Source: Ectocarpus siliculosus | Taxonomy: Eukaryota; Sar; Phaeophyceae; Ectocarpales; Ectocarpaceae | Direction: 5' to 3' | Assembly (NCBI GenBank): GCA_000310025.1 | Contig: FN649734.1 | Location: 6,013,659-6,068,929, forward strand | DNA: 55,271 bases | In this document: positions 22,843-34,900 of the stretch, in pieces | Layout of the letters: every line of letters starts with the position of its first letter | How positions within the stretch are numbered: the first letter of the stretch is position 1 | Translations under genes and position numbers: made by a program | The notes under the pieces: model-generated | The model's input: the letters and a program-made list of their open reading frames with translations, nothing else | What the model was told of the DNA's origin: nothing | The model's database searches: none

Positions 22843-25800
22843 CGAGCGAGCGAGCGAGCAGCCTTGCTTGTCGTACCGGTTGTACCCTTTATCGTCTGTC
22901 TTTTTATCGCGGCTTGGTGGCGAGAGACTTGCTTGTATTGTAGTCATCAGCAGTAGGGTACTGTACCCTCTTTTAGCTATTTTGGTATTTAGGTGTTTTC
23001 CCTTTTGTCGCTGCTTTCTGGCGACAGAATTGCCGGCCACTAGCAGCAGAAGCAGGGTATCTGTAGTGTAGGGAAGCTATTGTAGATAGCTCCAGGACAA
23101 TGGAGCTCGCGCAACATTCACATTCTGTGGAACGGTGCCTGATGGATTAGAGTAGTGCGTTAGGTCGTGTTCTTTCTCAACTAGTTATTGTCTGCGTTCC
23201 CCCCGTGGAGGGGGGCGGCAAGCGAAAATTATTGGTGGATATTGTTTTTGAAGATTTCCCCCCTTTTTTCATTCGAATTTTTTTCTAAGAACCCGCCGTA
23301 TGGGCAAAGGGGGGGCGGAGGGGTTGTTGGGCAAGGCGGGGCCCTCATATTATACGCTGTTTTTTTCTCCTTCCTCCGTGTAGTTCTTCGGCCACTTTCT
23401 TTTGTCTGTCGGGCAAATGAGTTTCGTGCCGTGACAGATAGATCCAATCTGATTCAAAATAACTGCCTTTTTGTTTGGTGTGCAGGTAGACATATAAGCA
23501 CAGGAATTTTCCATATAAGCATCGGTATTTTCGTTTCCATCGAACACGAAACAGCAACACGCGAGCATGCACGTAGGCGTTGTTTTGAGAGCTTGCGGCT
23601 GTGAATAATATCTCACAGGTAGCAGCTGAAACCAAGCAAAGGTTTCGCGTAGTTAGTAGGCTAGATCTTTGTCTGCAGCATGGTGATAAAGATATGCTCT
23701 CTGGCGTGTGTCATTGTCACACACAGCAAGAGGAGAGCGATTGCGCAGTGAATGAATAATTAGCATGGGCAATATTGGCCGCATCGTAGATATTGCTTCT
23801 ATTGCGAACCACGGTACAACTGTCCAGCGCTAGCTTTAATTATTTGTTTTGCCATTCCTTTCTTTTTCGGTTCACGATGACCTTGCTGAGGCCCGGGCGT
23901 GGACATGGGTTACCCTCATTTGGCATTTCGATGTTGGTCTCATTCGTTTGTTCCCTGCAGCCACTCCGACGAAGCGCGCGTACAGCGATGAATTGGATGA
24001 TTTTACTCGGAAACACAAAACAGACGGTGCAGGCAGCGGTTTCGCATTCATCCATCCATTCATTCATTCTTAGCAGCCGAACTTCCCCCATGAGTTGAAT
24101 GGATGCACGCACCATCATATCCCTGTCCGAAGCTCTGGACTCGGCAGACATGAGATATCGGGAAACGCATTGTCGGATACTTTATGTTTTCCTTCCACGT
24201 CTCGAAAATGACGTTGGGCGCCCCCCGCTTCGCGTGGGGAACACCGAACCCCCGTTGATGTTGGCGGGGGAAGATGCAGCTTCATGTGGATCCCCTGCTA
24301 AGTTTTTGTTGTTCTTGTAAGTTTAAGGAAGGACTTTCTTGTGGTTGTTATATCACAGGGGGGGACGAGGATAAACTCAATCCTGTGCTGTGACTGTGAG
24401 ATAGGTCCTACATGGCGCGTCAGGAAACCATGCAGACTACGTGTGTGCTGTCGAATATTGGCGCAGATTGAGGGTGTGTTGGCGCCCAGAGTCGATGGAA
24501 CGAAACCAAAGACAAGACCAGACAAGGCAAGATGTTCAATGACACTGCCCGCCTGCCGCGTTGACCATTATGACGTGTTAACGTGTTGGCATGACATGGT
24601 TCCCCTTTGGGCTATCATGCACATTTGGTTGATGCGGCAACATCCCTGCCGGGTGCGTAACGGTCGAGGCATGATTGATAGGAAATTAATCGTCGTTGAT
24701 TTTCAATCCCTAAACGTTTGAAATGCATGGGACTCCAGTCCCCCGACCGACCCTTCTTTGTGTACCACGAAACAACTCCAAATCAAAGCACATCCTTTCA
24801 TTCGTTGCCAGCACCAGCGATACTGCATATACATATTTTGGTACTTCCGGCCTTTGCCACCGGCCGGCCATAAAGAGCATTGCGTACTGTACAAGACCGA
24901 AAAAACTATCAAAAATTCACGATTCCAACCGGCGATGCACACACGGACCCTATTCTCGAATCTACCAGATATACATACCACGCGAACAAACAGAGCTCCA
25001 ACCACTGACTGCGCGATATACGTCCCGACAATACAAGGCTCGACGAGACATCACATGTCGCGCGAAACGTCGAAAACGAAAAAATTGATCCAACCCCCAA
25101 ACGTATTGCACCGCTAGCATGAAGAGCACACGCTGCTGATGAAGGCTCCAACTTCCCGCACTGAAAAATGTACCATACAATATGGTACCCCTACTATACA
25201 GCCCCAAAGCACTCCTGCAAACGAGTACATGTGAAGAATCGAAGGACCCCGCCCCCCTGCCCCCGAAACATCGAAAACAAGGACGAAGTCAACAACGAAA
25301 TTAATTCCCAGCACTAGCCCGGAACATGCCTCGAGACGAACAGTACCTAAGAGGCTTGGGCCGACAACCCCCCCGCCATATCAACAACGAGGACGCAGTC
25401 AACGATGAAGCCAAAACATATACCCACCACCAACTCTCCGCACACCCTTTCCCCATCACATCATATCACAAGGAACGAAGGAGTCAACAACAAAATCTAC
25501 CAGCAACGTACTCCCCTTCCCTCATCACATAAAAAAACAAGGCAACAACGAAATGTAACATACAGAACGCGCACTCAAGAACCCACGAGTTAAGAAATCG
25601 AACTTAAAACAAAATAAAATGTATGAAATTGAGCACCAGTTGTGAGCTCGCTTAAGAACTCCTACAGTAAAACCTATATATAGCGGCCATCCGTAGCATG
25701 GCCCTGGGAATACCGTAACACCCCCAGCCTCGGCCGAAGCTTTATATAGAGCTTCGTACGTCGTGGCGTGTTCTGTAGTCTACCCACAACCAGCCGTAAG

Positions 25801-26533
25801 TACCTCCAAACGGCTAGCTTCCATACGCAGCATCGACAACCCCCCCTACCCCTTGACCACACCGATGACAAGCATGAACTCAAACATGCCACGGATGGAG
25901 GAAATGTGGGGAAGGGTTCCACAACGTGTGTGTATTGTATCCATCTACTGTACCACCTACGACTCGAGAAATGCGACTCCGCAAACACCCAACAGTCAAC
26001 CAAACACCCCAAGAACAAGAGTATCCGTGCACAATAACAATCGGTCACCACGTCGAAGACGAAGACGACTACTGGTACAGTAGTTTATATTCAAAATAGC
26101 CCAGATGGGGCAAAAATAATTTCAATGTATATATGTATCCGTATAGTACAGGCACGTGACGTCACGGCCATTGCGGTTGGCAGATCGGTGACCTCCTGGC
26201 GCGCGTCAGCTTCTTCTATGCATGTGAAAGTTAAGGAAGGTAGACTACAAGTGTCTACGGTTATGGTTCCTTTTCACAACGAAACTTGTCAACTGTTCAT
26301 AGCCAGCACGGCAACGGAACAATTCTGCACGACTACACTGCGGCCTGGTCCCATCAATCGCCCTTTGCTCCAGCCGTTCATTCACCCTTGAAGACGAAGC
26401 ACACGAAGAAAGTCGACTTCCATCAGCATGTATATACCGTAAAAAACGAACGAAACAAAAAACAAAATAGCCAATTCCACACGCTAAGAATCTCCTCTGC
26501 ACGTGTACAATTATACCATGACAATAGCTGGGC
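22843..26533. other. Gap between the INCENP-like gene and the DUF1399-like gene
   Basis: No supported gene on either strand. It should contain both 3' UTRs, because the two genes converge. It holds homopolymeric and G/C-rich stretches near 23215-23345 and loosely similar AACAAGGACGAAGTCAACAACGA-like segments between about 25270 and 25560, too degenerate to call a tandem array. Confidence 0.4.
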
Positions 26534-29004
26534 TCAGTCTTCCTCGGCAAAATGAACCTTCCTCTCCTCCGTGCGGACGAAAGCGGTTCGCCTTCCCGAG
26601 ACATCCACGGGTGCCTCTTCTTCCTCTCCCTTACCATCCAGCGCGGTACACGCACCTCCAACAACCACCGCGGGGGCAGGCCAGCACTCAAAAGGGGCAA
26701 CGGCGCCGAAGAAGTGCTCGTAAGCGCCGACCGTGTTCTCGTACAGCATGGGCTGCGAGGCGTCGACCTCCCTGTGCGGTACCCCACACTCTAGCCCTTC
26801 CCCTCCGAATGTGCGCTCGCAGAACGCGGCGTACTCCCTGAGTTGATATTCGGGTGTTGTTGAGGTTCACCAAGGAGAACACGTATGACGTGTCAGAGGC
26901 CGGACAAGGGAGTTTTTAGTGCTGGCTCCGCCACCCCAGTTGATGTGGGTTTTGTTTTGGGTGCAAGAGCGCCTTCTTTTTTTTTCTCGTGCAGAGTGGC
27001 GTGGAAATATGAAAAGGGGTGGTGGGGGATGATGCTGTGCTGGGGGCATTGCAACAAGTAGTGGCGGGGCTGCATGTGGTTGTTCCCTGCATTTTTAATG
27101 TAGGGAGAAGGATAGGGAGGACGTCTCTTCCACACGCCTTTTCGGATAGCCAAGGGAGGGGAAAGGAAGTCGAGAAAATACTCTTGCAAGCAAGACGCTG
27201 CGAGTCGTCTAGATTCTTGATGAACCCTGCGATGTTATGGCGCTTTCGGCGCTGTAGTACGCCTGCAACCGCTACTCGATTAAGTACAATCACCGCACAA
27301 GAATGGCCGTGGTGAGGCAAGGCCGGAAATAAATGTGTACTATCGTAGGACCATCCTTTTGTTTTACCGCACACACACACCTGTCCGACGTGATGTGCGC
27401 CTGCCAGACAACGTCCACCAGAGGGGAAGGGTCGAGAGTGAGCATGCCCTCGAGCCTCTTCCGAAGGAACATGAACCGGAGGTATTCCTCAACCAGTGCG
27501 GGGATGTCCGTAGAATGCCGACCGACCTGAGGTACCAGTCATGAGAGTTGGGAACATATTTTGAGGCGGGTGTTGAAATAAACATTCGAACACTTGCGAT
27601 AGATGAACGCGCTCATTCGTTCGCAAAAGGGAGTCGGGAAAACATGTTCTGCAGAGCGCGGGCAATGGTAAATAGCAGCAGCGAAGCGCCGGCGTAGTAT
27701 ACCGATGTACATGTCTACCTTTGAGGGATCAAATCAGTCCTCTCGTTCTCCCATTTCGTACGCACGCCCTCTACGATTACAGTACGGTAGATGCACATAG
27801 GGGCATGGGGCCTCGTTGAAGCGACGGATTCGGCGTTGTAGGTGGGCGGGCAAGCATCCTCGTTCGGCACGTGGATCTCGATATTGCAGCGGCATGTCTT
27901 TCAGAATCACCTAACAGCATAGAGTAAATAGACACCGGCCCACGTCTTCCCGGCGTAGGATGCCGTTTGAACAGATGACGCAAAATGTATGTTCTCGAAC
28001 GGGTAGTCTTTTCTGTCATATTGACATGAATATTTTCTGAAAAGAACTGGTGGTGCCCCGAAAATGAGAAACACCGTTTCGTGATGAACTTCTCTTTTTT
28101 TCACGTGCGTCGGGATGCTACAGTATGGAGTAGCTGTGGCCACGAGCCAAAGCTCCGCCCGTGTCGGAGGTGTTCGTTGGTACACACATCAACATGCGTT
28201 GTAGGAAGGTGGCGCTGGATGGAGTAGTACATAGCAAAAAAGAGGAAGAATCCGTTCGGCGCGAAACAAAGATCTGACAACTCTGCACATGAAGCAACAA
28301 AAGAACACGCGCGGAGACTGCTGTGGTGCTATTTTTAGTCCCTGTGCATACTGCTGACTGTACCACTCTGCGGTTACGCTTACCTCAAGCAACCTGAGCT
28401 CCACGTTGCGGCACAGCAGCTGCCGCTCGGCGTCCATCAGCTTCGGCAGCACAGCAGGATCGGCCTCGGTTGGCCTCTGCAGTCTTGGCTCGCTGGCAGC
28501 CTCGTCCTCGAGCAACCACCTCCAGGCCATGTACCACTTGCGGTCGCCACAGCTGCTGCCCGAGGCGTTGCTGCTGCGGCCGCCAGGTCGAAGCGAGGTC
28601 GGCAAGGGTTCCTCTCGTCCGTCCTCGGATGATGCGACTGTGGCAGTGGTAGAGGAAGAGGAGGAGGACTCGTCCAGCTTATCACCGTCAGCTCCAGTGT
28701 CGGGTTCGGTGTTCGGGTTTCCTCGCGTCCAGCGGGGCTTGGGCGATATGTGGCCGTCGGTGCTGGTGTGGCTCTCAAGCAAGAGCTTGGTGGTGTTCGG
28801 CGAACGCTCGTCGTCGTCACACGAGGACGTCGATGAAACAGGTGCAGCGGGAGCCGGCTTGTTCGGTTCTGTGTTTTCGCACGTGGGAGGGGCGCCCTTC
28901 GACCAACGCGGCTTGGGAGAGACGCTGCTGTCGGTGCTGCTTGTGCGGGTTTGAAGAAGGAGCGCAGTGGCGTTCATCGGCGTTTCTTCGATCATGTTGA
29001 CCAT
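26534..29004 (-). CDS. DUF1399 / glycine-rich-domain-like protein
   Basis: Exons on the minus strand: 29004-28384, one starting at 27897 (3' end near 27750, unresolved), 27526-27381 and 26837-26534. Exon 1 encodes 207 residues: a low-complexity N-terminus with two copies of a SPKPRWSKG / SPKPRWTRG motif beside STD and NTEP, then a folded part (RKWYMAWRWLLEDE). Exons 3 and 4 join to EYLRFMFLRKRLEG, VDVVWQAHITSDREYAAFC, YENTVGAYEHFFG and FECWP. This succession of motifs is typical of the DUF1399 / glycine-rich-domain family found in plants, fungi and bacteria. The usual WHxH appears as WQAH. The C-terminal 45 or so residues are acidic. The exon 2 reading (IEIHVPNEDACPPTY) has several phase-0 donors, so its end is open. 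Total length is near 400 residues. The molecular role of the family is poorly known. Confidence 0.65.
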
Positions 29005-31122
29005 CTCTCTCTTGCTCTGTGTTTGATTGCGTGCGCTGCTTGCTGGAGAAGATGATAGCGTGGCGAGAAGAGAGATGAGCTAAAGACTTCGGAAAGAGGA
29101 GAGAGTGAGAGACAGCAGTGAGTGCAAAAGGCTTGCGAGGCGGGACACCTGTCTGTTTGGATTGTACCGAAGATCGAACGTGCAGCAGAACGCAAGTTGT
29201 AGGAAATTCTCAATTGTATTCTAATTGTCGGAACACCCTTGCAACGACCAACGGCAGCAGTCTGTCGTCGGGACGAGCACTCATGACCTCATGACTGATG
29301 GGGTGGTTGCCACGAAGGCGTGGGTGTGCAGGCAGGGACACAGTACCCAGGTAGGGGAGGAAAAGAGCTACCAGGCAACGGTTTGCAGTTGAGCAGTTGG
29401 GGCAGCGGCGAAGCAGGATCACCCCGAACATCTGGTCCGGTGGTGGTCAGTGGTCAGCTCCCACAGTCCCATCTCCGACATCTCCCGTGTGTCGTGCGCG
29501 CGCCACCTTTCTGAAGAACGTTCCACAGCAAGTTTTTTTTTTTTGGTCCAAGACAACATCGTGCAACTGAACTTTTGCTTCAATCACGCGCGGCATTCCA
29601 ACCGACGGACACGCTGCCTCCTGCGGCATACTCAGCCCCGGGTTGGTCACCATCTGCCATACTGGTGAGTCTTGTGCGTCATTTCTTGCCATGGCTCGCT
29701 ATGCTTCAGCAACTCGTTTGGGGACGACACGGCCCTCTTCGCCGCACCCCCTTCCTTGTAGCCTCCAGACTACAGCCGCTGACAACCGAAGTAGACTAGT
29801 TGGACAGCTTGTTGACGACGACGTCGGCGTGCTCAGACTTTACTCCGCAGGTAATGGCGTTCCGTAGGCAAGGGTGTCTGTTGGCTTGGTCGAGTGTTTT
29901 GCTTCCCAAGTGCATGATGTGGTGATGTCCTTGTTGGTGTTAGTGTTTTGTTGGCGTGCGGACAAATCCACCTCCCTCTTGCGTCGTCCCTCTGAACGCC
30001 TCCCTCTTGGTCTTGGTCTCTGCCTCTGCCCTGGGTCAAGGTGCCGTGTACTACTGCTGCTGTACGCTGTACATACACGGGTATGCAGATAGCGGTGGCA
30101 TGTAGATCGAGTACATACCGTTTCTCCTCTTGTCCGATGCACTCTAGTCAGAGGTCATCGCAAAAGACATGTCAGCGGCGTCCTCTGTACGCCCAATCCC
30201 CTACCAGAATTAGTACGGGTCTGCTGGACCACGTCCTGCCTATACACTTTTACTTTTGACTGAAAAATTATGTAGAAAATAATGCCTGCTCTATCCTGCT
30301 CTATTTTTTTCATGTCTAGAGTTGCGCTTATATCTGCCCTACCCAGCAGAGAGTCGTAGTGCGTTCCGCATGGAGTTCGCAGCAGTGGGATGCATACAGC
30401 AGTAGTGGTGGATTGTGGATTGTGGATTGCCTATCCACCGGTTAGACTACTGCTGTACATCCGTGGTGCTGTAAAGGGGTCCATACATCTAACCCTGCTG
30501 CTGCTGATGATGATATGCAGCGCGTCAATAACAACGCCGGTCGATGAGTGCAGGTGGCCCTGAATAGGACCGGTGAAATTGCTGGGCAGAGACTGACTCA
30601 CCAAGTCATTCTGTACATCGAATAGCGCCGGTCCCTCTTACAACTACGCCTTTCGATTCGCCGGGCACATTCCGGCGTTCTTTTTCGGACCCCCACATTG
30701 TACACAAAACCTACCGCTGCGATTGATGCATAGGGGACGGACTTGTGTTGGTACATGACCTGAATCTTTAAAGAGGTGAGTGCAGAGTACAGCGTGCAGA
30801 ACGGACAACAGAAGCCTAACCCCGACGGTTCGGCATGCCGTGAGAAATTCAGTAGATATTGGCTCTATCTTGAAAGGGTTTTTGATGTTTACACCTTTTC
30901 GTCTCACGTAGGACAACAAACTCCGAAACCGCTGTCAGTAGTAGTGAGTGATACCTGCAGCCCTGCTCCTGCAAATCTCTCGAGGATGGGAGAGTAGAGG
31001 CGATGAGAGGCGAAGCACCGTGTTGTTCTTGTCTCAACCCACCTCCGATGCCTGCCACTCCCACCCAACAACTCTTTTATTGTTTGCTTCGGGATATGAT
31101 GTGTGGCAGATAGGCAAAACAG

Positions 31123-31318
31123 GTACAAACAGGCGGTGGAGAGAGCGGTCCGTGGGCATCGTGCGGAGATCCACTTACACTCTTGTACTCTAGCAAAGGT
31201 GGAAGAACAGCACCGGAGACTACAACAAAGACGGCGGCGGCAACCTTATTATGGGGCTGTGCTCATCGACGACGCATGGGGTACGGTGGGAGGACCGTTG
31301 GGGCAGTCCAGGCTGTAA
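31123..31318 (+). other. Unassigned open frame, possible orphan exon
   Basis: A plus-strand frame follows a CAG acceptor at 31122 and reads YKQAVERAVRGHRAEIH, then VEEQHRRLQQRRRRQPYYG, to a stop at 31318. It has helical, charged character, but no partner exon or family could be identified. It may be chance. Confidence 0.2.
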
Positions 31319-31701
31319 GAAAACTCTCCATCAGGTGAGCGATTAGACTATATAGGCGATGGTTGGTTGGTTGGGAGGTTGGTGCGGTGGTACGTGCATA
31401 AACATCTACATACACCGGCCCCATCTTGAGTTGCATTGCAGGCATTCGTTCGCTTTCCTTATTTGCTGGGCTTGACGGTTGAACTGGTTGAAGCGCGATT
31501 CTTTGTTTTTTGCTGCATTTGGCTCGAGTCGTGGGAGAACAGGAAACGGATGCAAGTCCACGCCTAGGCGTTGACCACTTGAAAGAAAAAGCGGTATCCC
31601 GTCGCCTCTGGCTTGTACAGTATTATTTCATGTGACTTTTCCTTTTTTATGTCCGTTTTTGTTTCTTTGACCTGACCGTAGCTTTTATCTCAATTTTCGA
31701 T

Positions 31702-31785
31702 TCCTCTCTCTCCTCTCTATCTGTCCGTCTGTCCGTCTGTCTGTCTGTCTCTCTGTCTGTCTCTCTGTCTGTCTCTCTGTCTGTC

Positions 31786-31828
<43 letters not shown>

Positions 31829-31857
31829 TGTCTCTCTGTCTCTGTCTCTCTCCGTTC
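31702..31857. repeat. CTGT microsatellite
   Basis: About 155 bp of CTGT/CTCT repeat ends about 115 bases upstream of the FAD-oxidase start codon. Repetitive ORFs across it (DRQTDRQT on the minus strand) come from the repeat. Confidence 0.95.
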
Positions 31858-31971
31858 TCTTTTGGCGATGCCGCTACGATGGTCGCCATTATGCCACGGG
31901 CGTGCCGCATGGGCACGTGAATATGACGTCCCTTGTTCTTGTATTCGAATGGACAGTTTTGCGACCACAAG

Positions 31972-34900
31972 ATGAAGAAGGGCCAAGCTATCGTGACCGG
32001 AACCAGTGCGTCCAAGGCAGGAGGTATGTACATGCATGCATACAAACATACGTACATACACACATAATACATACATACATACATACATACATACATGTTT
32101 ATGTTTGTTGCACGGAAACACGAACAGTCTCACATTCTTCTTCGGTTCGGGTGTTGGGGTCGAAAGGAGGAGCAACGCCAGATAAACCACTTGAAATCAC
32201 GGGCGATGTTTTCCACAAGACGAAACTTCCATCTTCACACTGTTAGTAGTATAATTGTAGCAACGTACCGTTTGATTTCCGTTACGTCACACGTTGTCGG
32301 GGCATCTCCGGAGGTGCTTGGGTGTGTCCGTTGCCTTCTCTCGCGGGCTATCGTCAAGGCGGATAGTCAAGATCAGGAAGTGGCATCGATATTGGATATA
32401 TCTCTTAAAGCAAGAGCATGGATCGAACTCACACTCTCGCTATTAACAGTGCCTCTGTTTCTCCCATAGTTTGTGTACAATGTACTGAAACCGATGCCGA
32501 CATATGCATATGTGACCTTGGATCAAAATATATCGGACTTTTGATACAGCAATGGGGACGAACATGTGCTCTGATTTTGGTGTTTTTCGTGGGTTGGACA
32601 GTTAATTTCGGCAAGTTGACAGGCTCCCATGAAATGCTTTTGGCATCCGGCACTGTAGAGCATGCACTCCCATGAGGGCGAGGCTTCTGCGAGTATCTTG
32701 TGAAACCAAGTGTTGAGAGTTCTGGAATAGGATTGGGATCGGACGATCCAACCACACCTCGACGCTGGGTTATCTTATCACCATATCGCCGTCGTGTGTG
32801 TGCCGTTGTGCTTCCGTGCGTGTGCTGCTCAAGGCGTGTCAGAAACGTTTACCACTACTGCAAGGATGGTATTGATGTATTGATGTATCGACCACACCCA
32901 CAACTTGACACGTGCCTGCTCTCGCGCTTTTGTTTGTTTTCCGACGTTCGGGAGGCGTTTCTCCAAAAGTAAAACCAACGCGAAAAAAATGCGATTCTTG
33001 GCGTCAAGATAGGATTGGGACCCCACGCTACTGTTGTATGATGCTCTTGTGCTGACTTGACTGCTTTCTTGCGTGCCTTATTGGGGCTACTGTCGAAGGC
33101 GGGCCGGCAAGATCATCGACTAGTTCCAAGGTTCTGCGCGGCGTGAGCAAGGACGGAGAGTTTCGCAACTGGGCTGCCACCGTGCAGACGGCCCCTGCCA
33201 AGGTGTTGAAACCCAAGAGCATCCGGGACGTCCAAGAGATCCTTTCGGAGGTATGCTTGTATACCTATTCAATTGAGCGTTACAAGTGATGGCGACGAAG
33301 AGTATTTGAGAAAATCGTCGTTAGCGACAACTCGGGAAGACTTATTTGGACTGGTGACAACTACCGCAAGCCGATTAACTGTATTTTGACTATTATAGTG
33401 ACAACGACCGCAACTGCTCATACACGCGGTTATGGGTGATGCGACTGGGGAACGTAGGTTCAATCAGGTACCGTACCCCCTGGACCGGTTGCCAAAGGCC
33501 AATTTCTCCAAGACGAAGAGGACGATGATGAAGATTCCACCTTCAAGTGATATATTTTCGCGGAACTCTCGACGAGACGATCCCAACACCTCCCGCCATT
33601 TTCGGCAGCGTCGCCGTTCTTGCTGTAGAGTAGTCGACGTTTAGAGAACGGTCAAGCGGGTGTTGTATCTTCCGCCAAGTACGATAAGTGTGACTCGCCA
33701 GCCGCGCGCGCGGGCGGGGGGGGGGCGTACTCTTATGTTTTACATGCCTAGTTGTCGTACCACTGACCACGCGTCGTCGAGAGGACGGATCATTGTCATT
33801 GTTCCGACGGGACCGATCGCTGACGGCCAAGACGGAGACGGCCAGTTGTCCCCTTCCTTTGCCAAGAGTGGCTCAAACGTGCTGTCCCTATCCTCTGTAT
33901 CTATCGCGATCACTTCCCGGGAGGGGTGGGGGGTATTTCGACGCCAGCAAGAGATGGACGAGAATGCGAAGCCCTCCTGCAGGAGTACCTCTCTGGCGTA
34001 CTGTACGAAGGCCCAGCCGGCAGTAGATACCCTTCATCGTTCGTGCGCATCATTGTCATCATTGTCATAAATGTCAAGCCGAAAAGGCTTGACCGTATGG
34101 TTGTACGTATGAGTGTCACCCCCCTCGCCCCGATCGCCCGCTTGTGCGTCGCACTGGACGATCGGTGCAGGCGCGCTGTCGGAACCCGATGCCGAAGATA
34201 AGGTGCGTGGGGTCTGGACACTCGTGGACTCATCTGTTTGCAGATGACGGTTCATGGGTGCTGGATACAAGCGGCATCAACGACATCGTTTGGAGCTCGG
34301 ACTGCCCCACGCAGGTGCCTGCGCCCTTTAGCGTACGCAAGATGTGTGCCTATTGTCGTTTTGTCTTTGTTCGACAACTCGTTTGTTGTTGTTGTTGTTG
34401 AAGGGTAGTGTACAACGTGATGTTTAGCGGAGGGGCGAGGAGCGTGTGTTGCATAGGTCAAGTTCGGATGCGTAAACACACGTTTTGACAGGCATGGGCG
34501 AGTTGACACTTGGCACCATCAACGACTTCGGCGGTGCCTCCCTCTTCCATGCCAGCGTTTTATGATACTGAAGCCAACAAACTAACAGCCAGGAGGTGCC
34601 ATAAATTTGGTTGATTCCGGTGGCGTGCATACATACCTTTTGGTAGCCTGGTATTGTGGTTCAAGACCAATTGTTATTGCATCGTAACCAGGACATTGCA
34701 CTTCAACCGACAAATACGTAGTTGCAGTACAGATATGCCCTGCACGTTCGATCAACGTTTTTAGGTCGGGTTTTCTCACGTAGATGTGCATGTCAACAGT
34801 GAATCCCTGACAACATCCTTGGACCCACAAGAGTATCTTTCGTGAACACCGCAATATAACACCTCTGCTGCATCCTGTACCGAGTCGATGCGCTGTGTCC

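Larger units (their letters stand above)
29005..31971. other. Gap upstream of the DUF1399-like and FAD-oxidase genes
   Basis: The two flanking genes diverge here. There are two TACTGCTGTA copies (30395-30404 inverted and 30448-30457), a GATTGTG triplication near 30410-30428, and a CTGT microsatellite. One open frame (31123-31318) is noted separately. Nothing else is supported. Confidence 0.4.

Noticed and set aside
27180-27280. Extra exon of the DUF1399-like gene after a CAG at 27273
   Set aside because: Joining 27381 directly to 26837 keeps the frame and gives the family motif order; the candidate exon hits a stop.
31647-32190. Long minus-strand ORFs rich in DRQT repeats
   Set aside because: They are translations of the CTGT microsatellite and flanks.
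32395-32465. tRNA gene on the minus strand
   Set aside because: GAGTTCGATCC resembles a T arm, but no cloverleaf with acceptor and D stems can be formed; it lies in intron 1 of the FAD oxidase.
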